Source: Streptomyces gilvus (GTDB taxonomy: Bacteria > Actinomycetota > Actinomycetes > Streptomycetales > Streptomycetaceae). Taken from it: DNA of 64,000 nt. Location of the stretch: the NCBI RefSeq assembly GCF_022513565.1, contig NZ_JAKWBE010000015.1:124001-188000 (forward strand). The letters run 5' to 3'. Below the pieces are notes generated by a model, which made no database searches, had not been told where the DNA came from, and saw only the letters and a program-made list of their open reading frames with translations. Below are positions 1-7,859 of the stretch, piece by piece (position 1 is the first letter of the stretch; each line of letters starts with the position of its first letter). The translations under genes were made by a program, and so were the position numbers.

Positions 1-160
1 TTGGAGAAGTTGGCGGAAGGTTTGCCTCCTCGTTTCGCATCGGCCTCCCTCAACTCCGTCCAACTCCGTTCATCTCTGCCCCTCTCCGCCCGTCCCGCCT
101 CCGCACCCCCCACCGCACCGCCGCACCGTCCCGCCCGCGAAGCCTGAAGGGGGAACCACC

Positions 161-349
161 GTGCCCGTCCTCGCCCTCCTCTCCGCCGTCTTCGTCGTCG
201 GCGTCGAGCAGACCGTCCAGTGGAAGTACGGCGTCACCGGGATCATCGGCCTGACGCTGCTCACCATAGGCATCAAGGCGAAGAACCCGACGGTCAGCTC
301 CGTCGGCGCCGTCGTCCTGGCCCTGCTGGTCGCCGGGCCCGCTCTATGA
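161..349 (+). CDS. Small hydrophobic membrane protein, twin of the protein at 1495-1680
   Basis: A 62-residue protein with a GTG start preceded by the ribosome binding site GAAGGGGG. It is almost wholly hydrophobic: a first segment at about residues 2-14, a polar turn containing EQTVQWKYG, then a second segment at about 27-60. The pattern EQ-x-VQWKYG-x2-GII and the later IG-x-KAKN recur in the 61-residue protein at 1495-1680, so the two are clear paralogues. They sit on either side of an oppositely oriented GntR-type regulator, which suggests a shared regulatory unit. The family has no function I recognise. The start is well supported and nothing looks truncated. Confidence 0.75.
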   Translation: MPVLALLSAVFVVGVEQTVQWKYGVTGIIGLTLLTIGIKAKNPTVSSVGAVVLALLVAGPAL

Positions 350-391
350 GCGCAGTCCGTCCCGGCCGCTCGTCCTGGTTGTGGGAGACGG

Positions 392-1306
392 TCAGTTCCT
401 GAGCAGCAGCTCCGAACTGATCGTCTCCCACAACGCGTTGAACCACAGGTGCGACTGCTCGACGAAGGTCGTGTCCCGCAGGTCGGCGCCCTGCTCGAAG
501 GCGAACAGCATGGACTGGGTGCCCTCCGCGTCGTACATCTCCAGCGGCTCGTGGTCGATCTCCTCCTCGCGGCGCGTGACCGTGTAGTACGCGAAGAGGG
601 ACTCCACGCCGTTGAGCAGGTACAGCTTCACCGGCGGGGTGAAGGGCAGCGAGCGGAAGGTGACCTCGACATCGATGCCGTGCGTGGCGCGCAGGGCGAG
701 CAGGTTGTGCCGCAGGACCTGGACCTGGGCGTTGCGGTGGGACACCCAGCGGCGTTGCAGCCGGCCGTCCGTCGCCGCGTCCACCGGGGTCGGGAAGGCC
801 AGTTCGATGTCGCTGCTGGGCAGCAGGACGCGGACGTCCACCTTGGCCGGTTTCAGCTGTCCGGCGTGGATCTGGCGCAGCGGTTCGCCGATCGCGAGGG
901 TGAGGGACACCGAGGTGAGGCACAGGGCGTCTATCTCGACGTGGGGCTCCGCGAACGCGGCCGCTATGCGCGGGGCCAGTGCCACCATGGTGGGCAGCGG
1001 CGGGGCTCCGGGGCCGGTCGGCAAGGCGCCGAGGCCCAGGTCGGGGGCCACGGTGGCGGGCGCGCCCTTGGAGACGTTGGTGAGCAGGTGCTCCGACTGC
1101 AGGATGCGCAGCGCCTGGCGTACGGCACCGCGCTCGACGCCGAACTCGTCGGCCAGCCTGGCCTGCGTGGGCATGCGCTGGCCCGGACGGAGCTCGCCCG
1201 ACCTGATCCGGGCACGCAGCTCGTCGGCCACCTCTCTGTGGGACTTCTGTGGCCGCTGTGACCTCTTCCGCCCATTGACGGCGGCGTGTTGGGGGTCCAC
1301 GACCAA
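392..1306 (-). CDS. GntR-family transcriptional regulator
   Basis: A 304-residue DNA-binding protein. The N-terminal winged helix spans about residues 20-85 (SHREVADELRARIRSGELRP, then a second helix in LADEFGVERGAVRQALRIL) and is a standard GntR reading head. The remaining 215 or so residues match no ligand-binding domain I can name; they are not an obvious FCD, UTRA or aminotransferase domain. The start is uncertain: TTG at 1306 has GAGAAG nine bases upstream, and GTG at 1300 is two codons further in. The gene lies between two paralogous small membrane protein genes. A perfect palindrome at 1385-1405, in its upstream region, is the likely operator, suggesting autoregulation and control of the gene at 1495. 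Confidence 0.85.
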   Translation of the reverse strand: MVVDPQHAAVNGRKRSQRPQKSHREVADELRARIRSGELRPGQRMPTQARLADEFGVERGAVRQALRILQSEHLLTNVSKGAPATVAPDLGLGALPTGPGAPPLPTMVALAPRIAAAFAEPHVEIDALCLTSVSLTLAIGEPLRQIHAGQLKPAKVDVRVLLPSSDIELAFPTPVDAATDGRLQRRWVSHRNAQVQVLRHNLLALRATHGIDVEVTFRSLPFTPPVKLYLLNGVESLFAYYTVTRREEEIDHEPLEMYDAEGTQSMLFAFEQGADLRDTTFVEQSHLWFNALWETISSELLLRN

Positions 1307-1384
1307 ACACTACAACTTCTCGCCATCTTTCGGCAGTTCCTGAGAAGGTGGTTATAAGCCGCTTCCAAGCGGAGATAAGTATAG

Positions 1385-1405
1385 TCAAGTTGGTCACCAA
1401 CTTGA
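1385..1405. promoter_or_regulatory. Perfect palindrome, probable GntR operator
   Basis: Ten-base arms TCAAGTTGGT and ACCAACTTGA flank a single central C. The site lies about 80 bases upstream of the gntR start and about 90 upstream of the small membrane gene at 1495, so it could control both divergent genes. Half-site-like copies (CAACTTGAGC, CAACCTTGAAC) continue to about 1428. TATACT lies just beyond the palindrome in the gntR direction and may be a -10 element. The assignment to this GntR protein is inferred from position. Confidence 0.7.
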
Positions 1406-1494
1406 GCAAGCTTCAGCAACCTTGAACAACATGGTCGGAACATCCGGAGGCTTGGCCACAGGGGTCCTCCTCCCGTCCCGAAGGAGGGACCGTC

Positions 1495-1680
1495 ATGCCG
1501 CTCGTAGCCCTCGCCGTCGCCGCCCTCGCTTTCGGATTCGAGCAGCTCGTCCAGTGGAAGTACGGGCCGATGGGCATCATCGCGTTCCTCGCGCTGTCCA
1601 TCGGGCTCAAGGCCAAGAACACCGTCATCAGCGGACTGGGAGCGGTCATCCTCGTGATGCTGCTGGCCCAGTCGGGCTGA
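1495..1680 (+). CDS. Small hydrophobic membrane protein, twin of the protein at 161-349
   Basis: A 61-residue protein, ATG start, with a strong ribosome binding site (GAAGGAGGGA). Two hydrophobic segments (about residues 2-17 and 26-60) are separated by a short polar loop containing EQLVQWKYG. The loop, the GII step and the IG-x-KAKN motif are shared with the protein at 161-349, which lies on the other side of the GntR gene. The shared loop suggests a conserved interaction surface. A hairpin terminator follows at 1711-1745. No known function. Confidence 0.8.
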   Translation: MPLVALAVAALAFGFEQLVQWKYGPMGIIAFLALSIGLKAKNTVISGLGAVILVMLLAQSG

Positions 1681-1710
1681 CCTCGCGTCGGCCGAACCCG
1701 GTTCGACTGG

Positions 1711-1745
1711 CCGGGCTCCCTTCCGGAGGGGAGCCGGGAGCCCGG
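1711..1745 (+). terminator. Intrinsic terminator after the small membrane protein gene
   Basis: Arms CCGGGCTCCC and GGGAGCCCGG form a perfect 10-bp stem starting 31 bases after the stop codon. An alternative inner pairing of the same bases is possible. There is no strong T-tract, as is usual in Streptomyces. Confidence 0.7.
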
Positions 1746-1818
1746 TCAGTCCGCACCAAGCGCACCGTCACAACCGAACATCGACAACTCAACACCGGCG
1801 GTTCGACAACCGCACCCG

Positions 1819-1889
1819 CACAGCCACAACTGAACAGCTCCATCAGCACAGTCACAACTGAAGAGCCACAACTGCACAGCCACAACTGC
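1819..1889. repeat. Short tandem/interspersed repeat built on CACAACTG
   Basis: Copies of a roughly 14-base unit like CACAGCCACAACTG start at about 1819, 1847, 1862 and 1876; the last three are head to tail. The surrounding gap (1746-1945) is relatively rich in A and C and otherwise empty. The role is unknown: it could be an mRNA tail or a protein-binding array. Confidence 0.6.
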
Positions 1890-1945
1890 ACAGCACAGCT
1901 ACGGATGAGAGATCAGAGATCAACTGCCGTCTTGTGTGAGGAGGT

Positions 1946-3199
1946 TCAGAACATGTCCGGGCACCAAGGGCGCCTGGACGTACGCAGCAGGGCGTCGGCC
2001 GACCGGCCGGCGCCCGCTCGGTCTTCCTGGACCCGCCCCAGCGACACCAGCCGTACCGCCGACTGGTCGCCGAGCCACAGTGCCGCCAACTCGGAGACGT
2101 CCAGGGAGAGGTCCGCGCTCTGCCGCGTCGGCGTGCAGGACGCGCCCTGCGGTGACGCCTCCAGCCGGTAGCGGCCGCCCGCATGGCCGGCGCGGTCGGT
2201 GATCTCCAGCACCAGCGAGCCCTCACCCTCGTACGTCCGCGCCTCCAGGGCCCGTACGACGTCCAGGATCCGCACCCACAGCCAGTCCGCCTGCGAGACG
2301 ACGCGGGCGGCCCTCGGGTCGGGGAGCAGGTCGGTGAGCAGGTCGTCCGGGGCGCGCTGGCCGGTCTTCACCTGCGTCACCCAGTCGATGGAGCAGAGGT
2401 GGTACCACAGGGCCCGCTCGGCGGCCGGGGTGGTCGCGATCATGCCCCGTACGGTCGCCGTGTCCAGCGGCTGCCCCGCGTCGCCCCACTTGTCGTCCAC
2501 CTCGTAGGCGACCAGGCCCTCCAGCGTGCCGTCCGGCGCCCGGTACGCGGCGAAGAACGGCTCGGTCCACTTCGGGTCGAGGCGGACGGCGCCGGTGTTG
2601 AGCTGCCACCACCAGTCGCCGCGGCTGACGGCGCCGGGGGTGGCCCGGCGGAAGCGGTCGTGGAGCTCGGGGCCGATCTTCCGTACGTCGTCGCCGTCCA
2701 CGAGGTCGACGCGGGCGCCGTCGGCCGGGCCGGACCAGCGGGGGTCGAGGCCGGTGCGGGGGATGTCGACGATCCACTCGGTGGCGGTGGTGGCGGGGCC
2801 GAAGCCGTAGCGGCCGTAGATCCGGTACTCCGCGGCGATCAGCGTCGCCACGACGTCGCCCCGCTCCTTCGCGGTCGCGAGGTCCCCGGTCATCATGCGG
2901 GTGAGTAGTCCGCGGCGGCGGTGGGTGGCGGTGACGGTGACCCCGGAGACCGCGTTGGCCCGCACGGACGCGCCGCCGACCGCGGTGACCTCCTGGGCGA
3001 AGGAGCGGAACGTCGCCACACAGCGGTCCCCGTCGAAGGCCCCGAGATAGCGACCGGCCTCGAACTGCCCGCGCCGGGCCTCGAGCTCGGCCTCCGACGG
3101 GGTCGGCGGACGCAGGAAACCGGTGTTCACCGCCCGTATCCACTCGGGGAACTCCCCCTCGGTGACCGGACGAACGTCGATGTCAGCGACTCGGCTCAT
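1946..3199 (-). CDS. GNAT acetyltransferase of the Eis (enhanced intracellular survival) family
   Basis: A 417-residue protein of the length usual for Eis enzymes, which acetylate amines from acetyl-CoA; the substrate here cannot be read from sequence. The acetyl-CoA binding motif is visible at VTVTATHRRRGLLTRMM (about residue 82 onward), followed by YGRYGFGPAT. The C-terminus ends in CPDMF; in Eis enzymes the C-terminal carboxylate is the general base, so the intact tail supports a working enzyme. I chose ATG 3199 (MSRVADIDVRP), which fits the family length, over longer upstream reading. It converges on the small membrane gene at 1495. Confidence 0.85.
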   Translation of the reverse strand: MSRVADIDVRPVTEGEFPEWIRAVNTGFLRPPTPSEAELEARRGQFEAGRYLGAFDGDRCVATFRSFAQEVTAVGGASVRANAVSGVTVTATHRRRGLLTRMMTGDLATAKERGDVVATLIAAEYRIYGRYGFGPATTATEWIVDIPRTGLDPRWSGPADGARVDLVDGDDVRKIGPELHDRFRRATPGAVSRGDWWWQLNTGAVRLDPKWTEPFFAAYRAPDGTLEGLVAYEVDDKWGDAGQPLDTATVRGMIATTPAAERALWYHLCSIDWVTQVKTGQRAPDDLLTDLLPDPRAARVVSQADWLWVRILDVVRALEARTYEGEGSLVLEITDRAGHAGGRYRLEASPQGASCTPTRQSADLSLDVSELAALWLGDQSAVRLVSLGRVQEDRAGAGRSADALLRTSRRPWCPDMF

Positions 3200-3364
3200 G
3201 GGATCACGGTAGGCGGACGACGGGGAGGGTGTCGCGGGGATTTGCGCCGGCCGCTCAGACGCGCTACCGCAGGACCCGGGGTGGCGGCGGACGAATACCC
3301 CCGCGACCGCAAGACGATGTCGTACCGCTCGGAACACCGCGAGCAACACCGCTCAGAACGCCGC

Positions 3365-4318
3365 TCAGAACGCCGCCCGGATCTCCCCGACCTCCCGCCC
3401 GCCTCCCAGCACCGGCGCTTTCCCGATCCGCTCGGCCACCTCCCCGTCCACCCCCAGCACCCCCAACGCCCGCCCCAGCACCGGACGCAGTGCCCGGGGG
3501 GCTCCGTCCTCGATCTTGAAGGCAAGGGCGCGGCCGTCGGGGAGGGCGAGCGCCTGGACCGCCTCCGCGCCCATCTTCGACAGGGCGCCCGGGAGATCGC
3601 GCATCAGCCAGGTGTCGTGGCGGTGGGTGCCGGCGACGTACTCGGGGTGGGCGCGCATGGCGTCCGCGACGCGGCGTTCCGGGGTGGTGGGCGGGGACAG
3701 GACGAAGGTGCGGTAGGCGCGGGCCAGGCCGGTCAGGGTGAGCGAGAGGAGAGGGGCGCCGCAGCCGTCCGTGGCGGTGGCCGTGACTCGTTCGCCCGAC
3801 GCCTCCTCCACCACGCCGTGGATGAGTTGCTGGAGGGGGTGGGCGGGGTCGAGGTACGTCTTCAGGGGCCAGCCGCGGTGGACCGACGCGGCCAGCATCG
3901 CCGTGTGCTTGCCGGAGCAGTTCATGGCTGTGCGGGAGCGTACGGCGCCGGACGCCAGGTAGGTCTCCCGCTCCCCCTCGTCCAGGGGGAGGCCGGGCGG
4001 GCACTGCAAGTCCGCTTCGGTCAGGCCGTGTTCGCGCAGCATCGCGGCGACCAGCTCACGGTGGAACGGCTCGCCCGAGTGACTGGCGGCCGCCAGCGCC
4101 AGCCGCTCCCCCGACAGCTCCAGGCCCGCGCGCAGGACGCCCGCCGCCTGCATCGGCTTGTTGGAGGAGCGCGGGAAGATTGGGGACGTCACATCGCCCA
4201 GCGCGAGGTCCGCCGACCCGTCCGCCGCCAGGAGCACGAGGCTGCCGCGGTGCCTGCCCTCGACGCATCCGGAGCGTACGACCTCGGCGAGGACGGGCGG
4301 TACGACGGGCTCGGACAT
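3365..4318 (-). CDS. Asparaginase of the Rhizobium etli type (Asparaginase_II family)
   Basis: A 317-residue enzyme predicted to hydrolyse L-asparagine to aspartate and ammonia. It belongs to the ReAII-like family, unrelated to the E. coli type. Family landmarks are present: SSNKPMQA (Ser-x2-Lys active-site pair), SHSGE, NCSGKHTAML (Cys and Lys) and DGCGAPLLSL (second Cys); the two cysteines and the lysine correspond to the metal-site residues known in the family. ATG 4318 gives the family length. It lies 22 bases downstream of rsiG on the same strand and is probably co-transcribed with it, with no obvious functional link. Confidence 0.85.
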   Translation of the reverse strand: MSEPVVPPVLAEVVRSGCVEGRHRGSLVLLAADGSADLALGDVTSPIFPRSSNKPMQAAGVLRAGLELSGERLALAAASHSGEPFHRELVAAMLREHGLTEADLQCPPGLPLDEGERETYLASGAVRSRTAMNCSGKHTAMLAASVHRGWPLKTYLDPAHPLQQLIHGVVEEASGERVTATATDGCGAPLLSLTLTGLARAYRTFVLSPPTTPERRVADAMRAHPEYVAGTHRHDTWLMRDLPGALSKMGAEAVQALALPDGRALAFKIEDGAPRALRPVLGRALGVLGVDGEVAERIGKAPVLGGGREVGEIRAAF

Positions 4319-4340
4319 CGGCTCTGGCCCTCCGGAGGCG

Positions 4341-5006
4341 TCACACGAGCAGGTCGTCGACCTGTGCTTCCCCCTCACGGTACCGGCGCGCGATCTCCGC
4401 GCTGCAGTCGTCCGTGGTCCGTTGCAGCCGCTGCCGGCGCCGGGAGACCTGCTGCTCGTACCGCACGAGCCGGCCCATCGCGGTGTTCAGCTCCAGGTCC
4501 GTGCGCGCGGCCAGGTCGGACAGTTCGACCTCGGCGAGCATGTCGGCGGCGAGACGGCGGTACTCCTCGTTGTGCGGCGTGCCCAGCGTGACGTGGCGGG
4601 CCGAGGAACGGTGCCGGGCCGGGGCGTCGGTCAGGATCTCCGGGAGCCGGTCGACCACGGACGCCGCGCCCGCGGGTGACCTGCGCGCCAGCTCCGCGCG
4701 CAGGATGTCGATACGGCCCTGCAGCAGCCGCCGTACGTAACTGAGATCCGCCTCGTCGCGCTGCGCGTCCCGGCGCAGGGTGCGCAGCTCCGCCAGGCTC
4801 AGCACGGCCAGGTCGTGCTCGGGCGGATCTACGGGCAGCTGCGGACCGCCCGTAGCGCCGCCCGTACCTCCGACCGTGCCGCCGCCCGTGCCGCCGGCTT
4901 CACCGCCCCGGTCGCACGGGCTGTCGGTGCGTTGTACGGGCGGACGGGCCGCCGTCCGTTCTCCCCACCACGAGACGGGCTGCTGCCCGGTGCTCGGTGT
5001 GCTCAT
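4341..5006 (-). CDS. rsiG: RsiG, c-di-GMP-dependent anti-sigma factor for WhiG
   Basis: A 221-residue protein with a disordered, Gly/Thr-rich N-terminus (about 1-65) and two long helices. Each helix carries the c-di-GMP binding motif E-x3-S-x2-R-x3-Q-x3-D exactly: Glu85, Ser89, Arg92, Gln96, Asp100 in EADLSYVRRLLQGRID, and Glu184, Ser188, Arg191, Gln195, Asp199 in EQQVSRRRQRLQRTTD. In Streptomyces, RsiG bound to c-di-GMP sequesters the sporulation sigma factor WhiG. Both motifs being complete indicates a functional sensor. WhiG itself is not in the window. I chose ATG 5006 over an upstream ATG because the longer N-terminus looks non-coding. Confidence 0.88.
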   Translation of the reverse strand: MSTPSTGQQPVSWWGERTAARPPVQRTDSPCDRGGEAGGTGGGTVGGTGGATGGPQLPVDPPEHDLAVLSLAELRTLRRDAQRDEADLSYVRRLLQGRIDILRAELARRSPAGAASVVDRLPEILTDAPARHRSSARHVTLGTPHNEEYRRLAADMLAEVELSDLAARTDLELNTAMGRLVRYEQQVSRRRQRLQRTTDDCSAEIARRYREGEAQVDDLLV

Positions 5007-5167
5007 GTGCCTCAACCGTCCCCTCGACCGGCGTGTGGGAAAGCATCGTGCCACCCCAAGTGGCCGCTATGTGACCGAGTGCCCCCGAACAGCCCCAGAT
5101 GGCCGGTTAAGCATCAGAAACAAACCCGCGCACGGGGCCACTCCGGACCGCCCGGCATGATGGTCGT

Positions 5168-5593
5168 ATGCGAGCTGTGGTGCAGAGGGTGGACGGCGCG
5201 AGCGTCGTCGTGGACGGCGAGACGGTCGGGGAGATCACCGGCGAGGGGCTGTGCGTCCTGGTCGGGGTCACGCACGAGGACACCAAGGAGAAGGCGGCCC
5301 AACTGGCCCGCAAACTCTGGTCGATCCGCATGCTCCAGGACGAGAGGTCGTGCAGCGACATCGACGCCCCGCTGCTCGTCGTCAGCCAGTTCACCCTTTA
5401 CGGCGACGCCAGGAAGGGCCGTCGGCCCACCTGGAACGCCGCCGCACCCGGCGATGTCGCCGAGCCCCTCGTCGACGAGGTCGTCGCCCAACTGCGCTCA
5501 CTGGGCGCGACGGTGGCCACGGGCCGCTTCGGGGCACGGATGCGGGTGTCCCTGACGAACGACGGCCCGTTCACCGTCCTGCTGGAGATGTAG
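5168..5593 (+). CDS. dtd: D-aminoacyl-tRNA deacylase
   Basis: A 141-residue cytoplasmic proofreading enzyme that removes D-amino acids from tRNA. It starts MRAVVQRVDGASVVVDGE, as the family does, and carries both signature motifs: SQFTLYGDARKGRRP around residue 75 and NDGPFT near the C-terminus, which holds the Gly-Pro pair that rejects L-aminoacyl-tRNA. The length matches the family. It is transcribed divergently from rsiG and converges on ygfZ 30 bases away. Confidence 0.93.
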   Translation: MRAVVQRVDGASVVVDGETVGEITGEGLCVLVGVTHEDTKEKAAQLARKLWSIRMLQDERSCSDIDAPLLVVSQFTLYGDARKGRRPTWNAAAPGDVAEPLVDEVVAQLRSLGATVATGRFGARMRVSLTNDGPFTVLLEM

Positions 5594-5622
5594 GACTGGT
5601 GGAGATCTGAAACGGCCGGGCC

Positions 5623-6588
5623 CTACGGCTCCACGACCGTCTCCTGAGCCGCCGCCGTCTCCCCCGCCACCAGCCGGGCGTCCACCGGGACGTTCCGCTT
5701 GACCAGGGCCAGGGCGACCGGGCCCAGCTCGTGGTGGCGTACGGAGGTCGTGATGAAGCCGATCTTGCGGCCGTCGGGGTCCTCGTCGGCGAGGCGGATC
5801 TCGGTGCCCGGGGTGGGCAGGTGGACCTCGCTGCCGTCCAGGTGCAGGAAGACCAGGCGGCGCGGGGGCTTGCCCAGGTTCTGGACCCGGGCGACCGTCT
5901 CCTGGCCGCGGTAGCAGCCCTTCTGGAGGTGGACCGCGGTGCCGATCCAGCCCAGCTCGTGCGGGATCGTGCGGTGGTCGGTCTCGAAGCCGAGGCGCGG
6001 GCGGTGCTGTTCGACACGGAATGCCTCGAGGGCGAGGATCCCCACGGGCGGACCGGCCTTCTCGGCGAAGGACTCCAGGTCGGCGCGCGGAAGGAACAGG
6101 TCACGGCCGTACGGCGTCTCGCGTACGACGACGCCCTCCGGGACCTCCGCGATCGAACCGGCCGGCAGGTGGACGACCGCGAACTCGTCCGTCCGGTCGG
6201 CGACTTCGACCTGGTAGAAGAACTTCATCGACTCCAGGTACGCGATCAGCGCGTCCTGGGTGCCGGGCTCCACATGGGCCCAGACCGTCGAGCCGTCGTC
6301 GACCAGGTAGAGCGCGTGCTCGATGTGGCCGTGGGCGGACAGGACGAGGGCTTCGGTGGCCTGGCCGGTCGGCAGTTCGCTCACGTGCTGGGTGAGCAGC
6401 AGATGCAGCCAGCTCAGCCGGTCCTCGCCGGAGACGGTGACGACGCCGCGGTGCGAGAGGTCGACGAAGCCGGTGCCGTCGGCGAGGGCGCGCTGCTCAC
6501 GGAACAGGTCGCCGTAGTGGGCGGCTACGCCTTCGTCCGGGCCCTCGGCGGGGACGGCGCCGGGCAGGGACAGCAGGGGGCTCTTCAT
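5623..6588 (-). CDS. ygfZ: YgfZ/GcvT-like folate-binding protein
   Basis: A 321-residue protein of the YgfZ group, folate-binding relatives of the glycine cleavage T-protein that help maintain iron-sulfur enzymes. The YgfZ signature K-G-C-Y-x-G-Q-E is present as KGCYRGQETVARVQNLG around residue 215. It lies 9 bases downstream of nur and ends the operon 7752-5623 (membrane peptide, haem-binding protein, nur, ygfZ). The grouping of metal and haem handling genes is consistent with an Fe-S maintenance role. Confidence 0.88.
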   Translation of the reverse strand: MKSPLLSLPGAVPAEGPDEGVAAHYGDLFREQRALADGTGFVDLSHRGVVTVSGEDRLSWLHLLLTQHVSELPTGQATEALVLSAHGHIEHALYLVDDGSTVWAHVEPGTQDALIAYLESMKFFYQVEVADRTDEFAVVHLPAGSIAEVPEGVVVRETPYGRDLFLPRADLESFAEKAGPPVGILALEAFRVEQHRPRLGFETDHRTIPHELGWIGTAVHLQKGCYRGQETVARVQNLGKPPRRLVFLHLDGSEVHLPTPGTEIRLADEDPDGRKIGFITTSVRHHELGPVALALVKRNVPVDARLVAGETAAAQETVVEP

Positions 6589-6597
6589 GGGACAAGC

Positions 6598-7035
6598 CTA
6601 CGACTCGGTAGTTGAACCCTTCAGGGAACAGTTCCGGCACCGGCCGAAGATCGCGAAGTGCTTCATGTCCGTCTCGAAGCCGAACTCCCGGCGCAGCTTG
6701 GCGGTGAACTCCGCGGCCACCGAGACGTCCGCCTCGATCACGTTCTCGCAGTCCCGGCAGACCAGGTGGATGTGGTGGTGGCGGTCGGCGAGGTGGTACG
6801 TGGGGGCGCCGTGCCCGAGATGGGCGTGGCTGACCAGCCCGAGCTCCTCCAGGAGCTCCAGGGTCCGGTACACGGTGGAAATGTTGACCCCCGACGCCGT
6901 CTTCTTCACTTCCGTGAGGATGGCGTCGGGGGTCGCGTGCTCCAGGGTGTCCACTGCCTCGAGGACAAGCTGGCGCTGCGGCGTCAGCCGGTAGCCGCGC
7001 TGCCTGAGGTCGCTCTTCCAGTCGGTGCTCACCAC
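6598..7035 (-). CDS. nur: Nur, nickel-responsive Fur-family repressor
   Basis: A 145-residue Fur-family repressor. It has the winged helix (about residues 8-80) and a dimerisation/metal domain. The histidines reported for Streptomyces coelicolor Nur all sit at the same numbers here: His33, His86, His88, His90 (M-site) and His70, His72, His126 (nickel site). Two CxxC pairs are present at Cys93/96 and Cys133/136. In S. coelicolor Nur represses nickel uptake and the iron superoxide dismutase gene when nickel is plentiful. It is flanked by a nitrobindin-like gene 16 bases upstream and ygfZ 9 bases downstream. Length and residues make this a confident call. Confidence 0.92.
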   Translation of the reverse strand: MVSTDWKSDLRQRGYRLTPQRQLVLEAVDTLEHATPDAILTEVKKTASGVNISTVYRTLELLEELGLVSHAHLGHGAPTYHLADRHHHIHLVCRDCENVIEADVSVAAEFTAKLRREFGFETDMKHFAIFGRCRNCSLKGSTTES

Positions 7036-7051
7036 ACCGACGAGTCTAGAG

Positions 7052-7627
7052 CTACTTGAAGAAGGCGATCCCGTCGTCCGGCAGGTCGTCCGGGAGGGCC
7101 TTGGCCCAGCGTTCGACGTCCTCGGGCGTGACGACCTTCTTCAGGTGGGCCGACATGTACGGGCGCAGCTCGACGTCCGGAGTCTGCTTCTCGCCGACCC
7201 ACATCAGGTCGCTCTTGACGTAGCCGTACAGGCGCTTGCCGCCGCTGTAGGGGCGGGAGGCGGCCGTGCGGGCCACGGCGTCGGTGACCAGGTCGATCTG
7301 CGGCTTCTTGTCCGCCAGCTCGCCGTACCAGATCTCGATGACGCCGTCGTCGCGGGTCATCGTCACCTCGACCCTGCGCTCGGCGTCGACGCGCCAGAAG
7401 CCGGACTCCGACTCCAGCGGGCGGACCTTGTTCCCGTCGTTGTCCAGGACCCAGGTGTGGGACCGGTACTCCAGGAAGTCGCGGCCGTCGTGGGTGAAGC
7501 TGACCTCCTGCCCGAAGTTGCACTTCTCGTCGCCGGGGAAGTCGTGGACGCCCGCGCCCGCCCAGTCGCCGAGCAGGAAGGCGAGGGGGACGAGGTCCTT
7601 GTGGAGGTCGGACGGGATCTCGATCAT
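7052..7627 (-). CDS. Nitrobindin-like haem-binding beta-barrel protein (FABP-like family, DUF1794)
   Basis: A 191-residue cytoplasmic beta-barrel. The family signature G-x-W-x-G-x-G is present as GDWAGAG at about residues 20-26, and a histidine in the C-terminal segment YMSAHLKKV fits the position of the proximal haem ligand in nitrobindins. Relatives bind ferric haem and isomerise peroxynitrite. No strong ribosome binding site precedes ATG 7627, so translation may be coupled to the 33-aa membrane peptide gene ending 23 bases upstream. Being in one operon with nur and ygfZ ties it to metal or nitrosative stress. Confidence 0.82.
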   Translation of the reverse strand: MIEIPSDLHKDLVPLAFLLGDWAGAGVHDFPGDEKCNFGQEVSFTHDGRDFLEYRSHTWVLDNDGNKVRPLESESGFWRVDAERRVEVTMTRDDGVIEIWYGELADKKPQIDLVTDAVARTAASRPYSGGKRLYGYVKSDLMWVGEKQTPDVELRPYMSAHLKKVVTPEDVERWAKALPDDLPDDGIAFFK

Positions 7628-7650
7628 GGGGAGAGGTTCCTAGACGGGGG

Positions 7651-7752
7651 TCAGCGCTGGCCCTGGTACAGCTTCTTCACGGTCAGGTAGGCGAAGCCCA
7701 GGACGCCGACGCAGACCAGGACGAGCAGGGCTTCGAAGAATGCCTCAAGCAC
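7651..7752 (-). CDS. 33-residue single-pass membrane peptide leading the nur operon
   Basis: A GTG-started reading frame of 33 residues with ribosome binding site AAGGAG six bases upstream. The middle (LLVLVCVGVLGFAYLTV) is one transmembrane helix with a single Cys, and the tail KKLYQGQR is positively charged, so the C-terminus is probably cytoplasmic. It is the first gene before the nitrobindin-like gene, nur and ygfZ. Its size and clean ribosome binding site suggest a real small protein. No function is known to me. Confidence 0.65.
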   Translation of the reverse strand: MLEAFFEALLVLVCVGVLGFAYLTVKKLYQGQR

Positions 7753-7795
7753 GGGGTGCTCCTTGTTGAGCGGGTTGAGCGGGGTGAGTACACAA

Positions 7796-7834
7796 GAGCC
7801 GGGCCCCAGCTTAGTCGGCCGGGACCCGGTGCTC
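7796..7834 (-). terminator. Probable terminator of the three-gene membrane protein operon
   Basis: On the minus strand, GAGCACCGGGTCC pairs imperfectly with GGGGCCCGGCTC around a 14-base loop, starting about 25 bases after the stop at 7860. Confidence 0.5.
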
Positions 7835-7859
7835 CGCGTGAGGTACGTCCCTGCGGAAC

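Noticed and set aside
1690..1712. tRNA-like T-arm GGTTCGACT
   Set aside because: No acceptor stem, D-arm or anticodon arm can be folded around it.
1819..1889. Possible CRISPR array
   Set aside because: The repeat is only about 14 bases with no unique spacers of constant length and no cas genes.
1953..2171. Plus-strand frame with GAGGAGG eight bases before an ATG
   Set aside because: It lies antisense inside the 3' end of the acetyltransferase gene, and the product is Arg/Ser/Pro-rich shadow-type sequence.
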